A stretch of 6,603 nt of DNA from CG2-30-40-21 sp043806395 (GTDB lineage: Bacteria; UBA9089; CG2-30-40-21), in assembly GCA_043806395.1 (NCBI GenBank), contig JAZDHC010000071.1, forward strand, positions 1-6,603. The letters run 5' to 3'. The notes below the pieces were generated by a model. That model was not told the DNA's origin, did no database searches, and saw nothing but the letters and a program-made list of their open reading frames with translations. Below, one piece after another: positions 6,007 to 6,603 of this stretch (position 1 is its first letter; every line of letters starts with the position of its first letter). Made by a program: the position numbers and the translations under genes.

Positions 6007-6114
6007 GCTACTCGTGGACGGCAAATGAGAGAGTACCTACACATATAGTGTTATTGAAAGGTGATGGCTACCAAATATGACGATCAAAATGGTGTTTTGC
6101 GTAAGTCCTAACCT

Positions 6115-6603
6115 TTATCCATACCCATCAAACAATCTCCCCACACCCTCTAACCTCAAGTCTGGTCCATTAGATTGAATACGAGATGGGTGATATGTTG
6201 CTGGTCGCATGGGTATCATCTCTACTGTTTCAGTGATTGCTTCGCCTTTGGCTACGAAAATTTCACCACACTCAGGGCATTTTTCTGTTATCGTGTTTAT
6301 GTGTTGGGCTACAACCATTTTCCCCTGATTACTGGCATTCATTCGGGCTATTCTCAGGTGTTCAGCCTCATGCTGTCTTACCTTTTCGACACTCTCATGC
6401 CCCGGGATGATTGCCTTTTTGCCATCACTTGTTTCCCCATTAGAGCAGGTGTATTCTCGACAAGAGCAGGCAGGGCATTGTTTTTGAATCTGGGACACAT
6501 CATTTTTGCCCTGATTATCCTTAGTCTGGCTAAAAAAGTTCATTATGGACTTAAATGAATTTATTGCCCAGCCAGTATCAGTTTTATTACTCTCAGGCAA
6601 AGC
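6115..6603 (-). CDS. Small cysteine-rich protein with HExxH motif (5' end outside window)
   Basis: The frame is open to the window edge, so the gene is partial. The TTG at 6600 could be read as a start, but the codon before it is also open and no ribosome site is visible. Counting from that TTG, 161 residues are seen. They contain CPACSC (42-47) plus C52, an HEAEH zinc-protease-type motif (77-81) within a predicted helix, and CPECGE (108-113), which suggests metal binding. There is no signal peptide or membrane segment in the visible part. It loosely resembles short HExxH proteins of the SprA-related putative metalloprotease kind with a VRxHExEH segment; this is from memory and weak. It is not a known Cas protein. 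Its TAA stop at 6115 lies within a few bases of the MITE, and the promoter before cas6 means that it need not share a transcript with the operon. Confidence 0.7.
   Translation of the reverse strand, partial: ALPESNKTDTGWAINSFKSIMNFFSQTKDNQGKNDVSQIQKQCPACSCREYTCSNGETSDGKKAIIPGHESVEKVRQHEAEHLRIARMNASNQGKMVVAQHINTITEKCPECGEIFVAKGEAITETVEMIPMRPATYHPSRIQSNGPDLRLEGVGRLFDGYG

Larger units (their letters stand above)
5906..6110 (+). mobile_element. MITE, right copy, complete (205 bp)
   Basis: The ends are exact 16-bp inverted repeats: TAGGACTTACGCAAAA at 5906-5921 and TTTTGCGTAAGTCCTA at 6095-6110. ACCTT stands directly outside both ends (5901-5905 and 6111-6115), a likely 5-bp target duplication. 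The match could be read as a longer, imperfect duplication if the element is taken to begin at GGACTT. Bases 5906-6057 recur inverted at 1-152 at about 98 % identity. There is no transposase gene, which fits a MITE mobilised in trans. Inside are two adjacent palindromes (5964-5981, 5989-6006) and an extra TIR copy near the left end. It separates the HExxH-protein gene from the cas operon. Confidence 0.92.

Noticed and set aside
6064..6111. 15-codon frame in the right MITE (ATG after AAAGGTG, ending at the TIR)
   Set aside because: Too short to support without other evidence, and the corresponding part of the other copy is outside the window so conservation cannot be judged.
6175..6558. Plus-strand frame of 127 codons
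   Set aside because: It is antisense to the HExxH protein, whose CxxC and HExxH patterns show that the minus strand is the coding one.

Overview
The window holds a compact type III-A (Csm) CRISPR-Cas effector operon, read right to left on the minus strand and bracketed by two inverted copies of a small non-autonomous transposable element (MITE). The DNA is AT-rich (about 40 % GC by eye). Bacterial-style -35/-10 promoters and Shine-Dalgarno sites suggest a bacterium. Cas proteins of this kind, with a Cys-rich Csm2 and Cas6, fit an anaerobic or thermophile-related Gram-negative lineage, but I cannot assign a taxon from the sequence.

Layout from right to left, in the direction of transcription: (1) 6115-6603, the 3' part of a small cysteine-rich protein with an HExxH motif, not a recognised Cas protein and cut by the window edge; (2) 5906-6110, a complete 205-bp MITE with 16-bp terminal inverted repeats and a 5-bp ACCTT target duplication; (3) cas6 (4831-5814), the crRNA-processing endoribonuclease, carrying a disordered linker made from a 7-nt tandem repeat; (4) cas10/csm1 (2321-4747), the large subunit with intact HD nuclease motif and GGDD cyclase motif; (5) csm2 (1768-2328) with an added N-terminal zinc-ribbon-like segment; (6) csm3 (1078-1752), the backbone subunit with its cleavage aspartate; (7) csm4 (134-1069), the crRNA-handle-binding cap; (8) 1-152, most of a second MITE copy in opposite orientation, whose terminal repeat supplies the last five codons and the stop codon of csm4.

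Together the genes would process crRNA (Cas6) and build the target-RNA-activated Csm complex (Cas10-Csm4 base, Csm3/Csm2 filaments), which cuts target RNA (Csm3), cuts DNA (HD) and makes cyclic oligoadenylate (Cas10 palm). csm5, csm6 or another cOA effector, cas1/cas2 and a CRISPR array are not present in the window. The MITE sits exactly where csm5 would usually follow csm4. Two good sigma70-type promoters are visible, one before cas6 and one before cas10, and they share a TTGACTTTT box.

The most unusual points are the MITE pair enclosing the operon, the MITE-derived end of Csm4, the nested repeat structure of the MITE, and the heptanucleotide repeat translated inside Cas6. The core system itself is a known type (III-A), not a new one.
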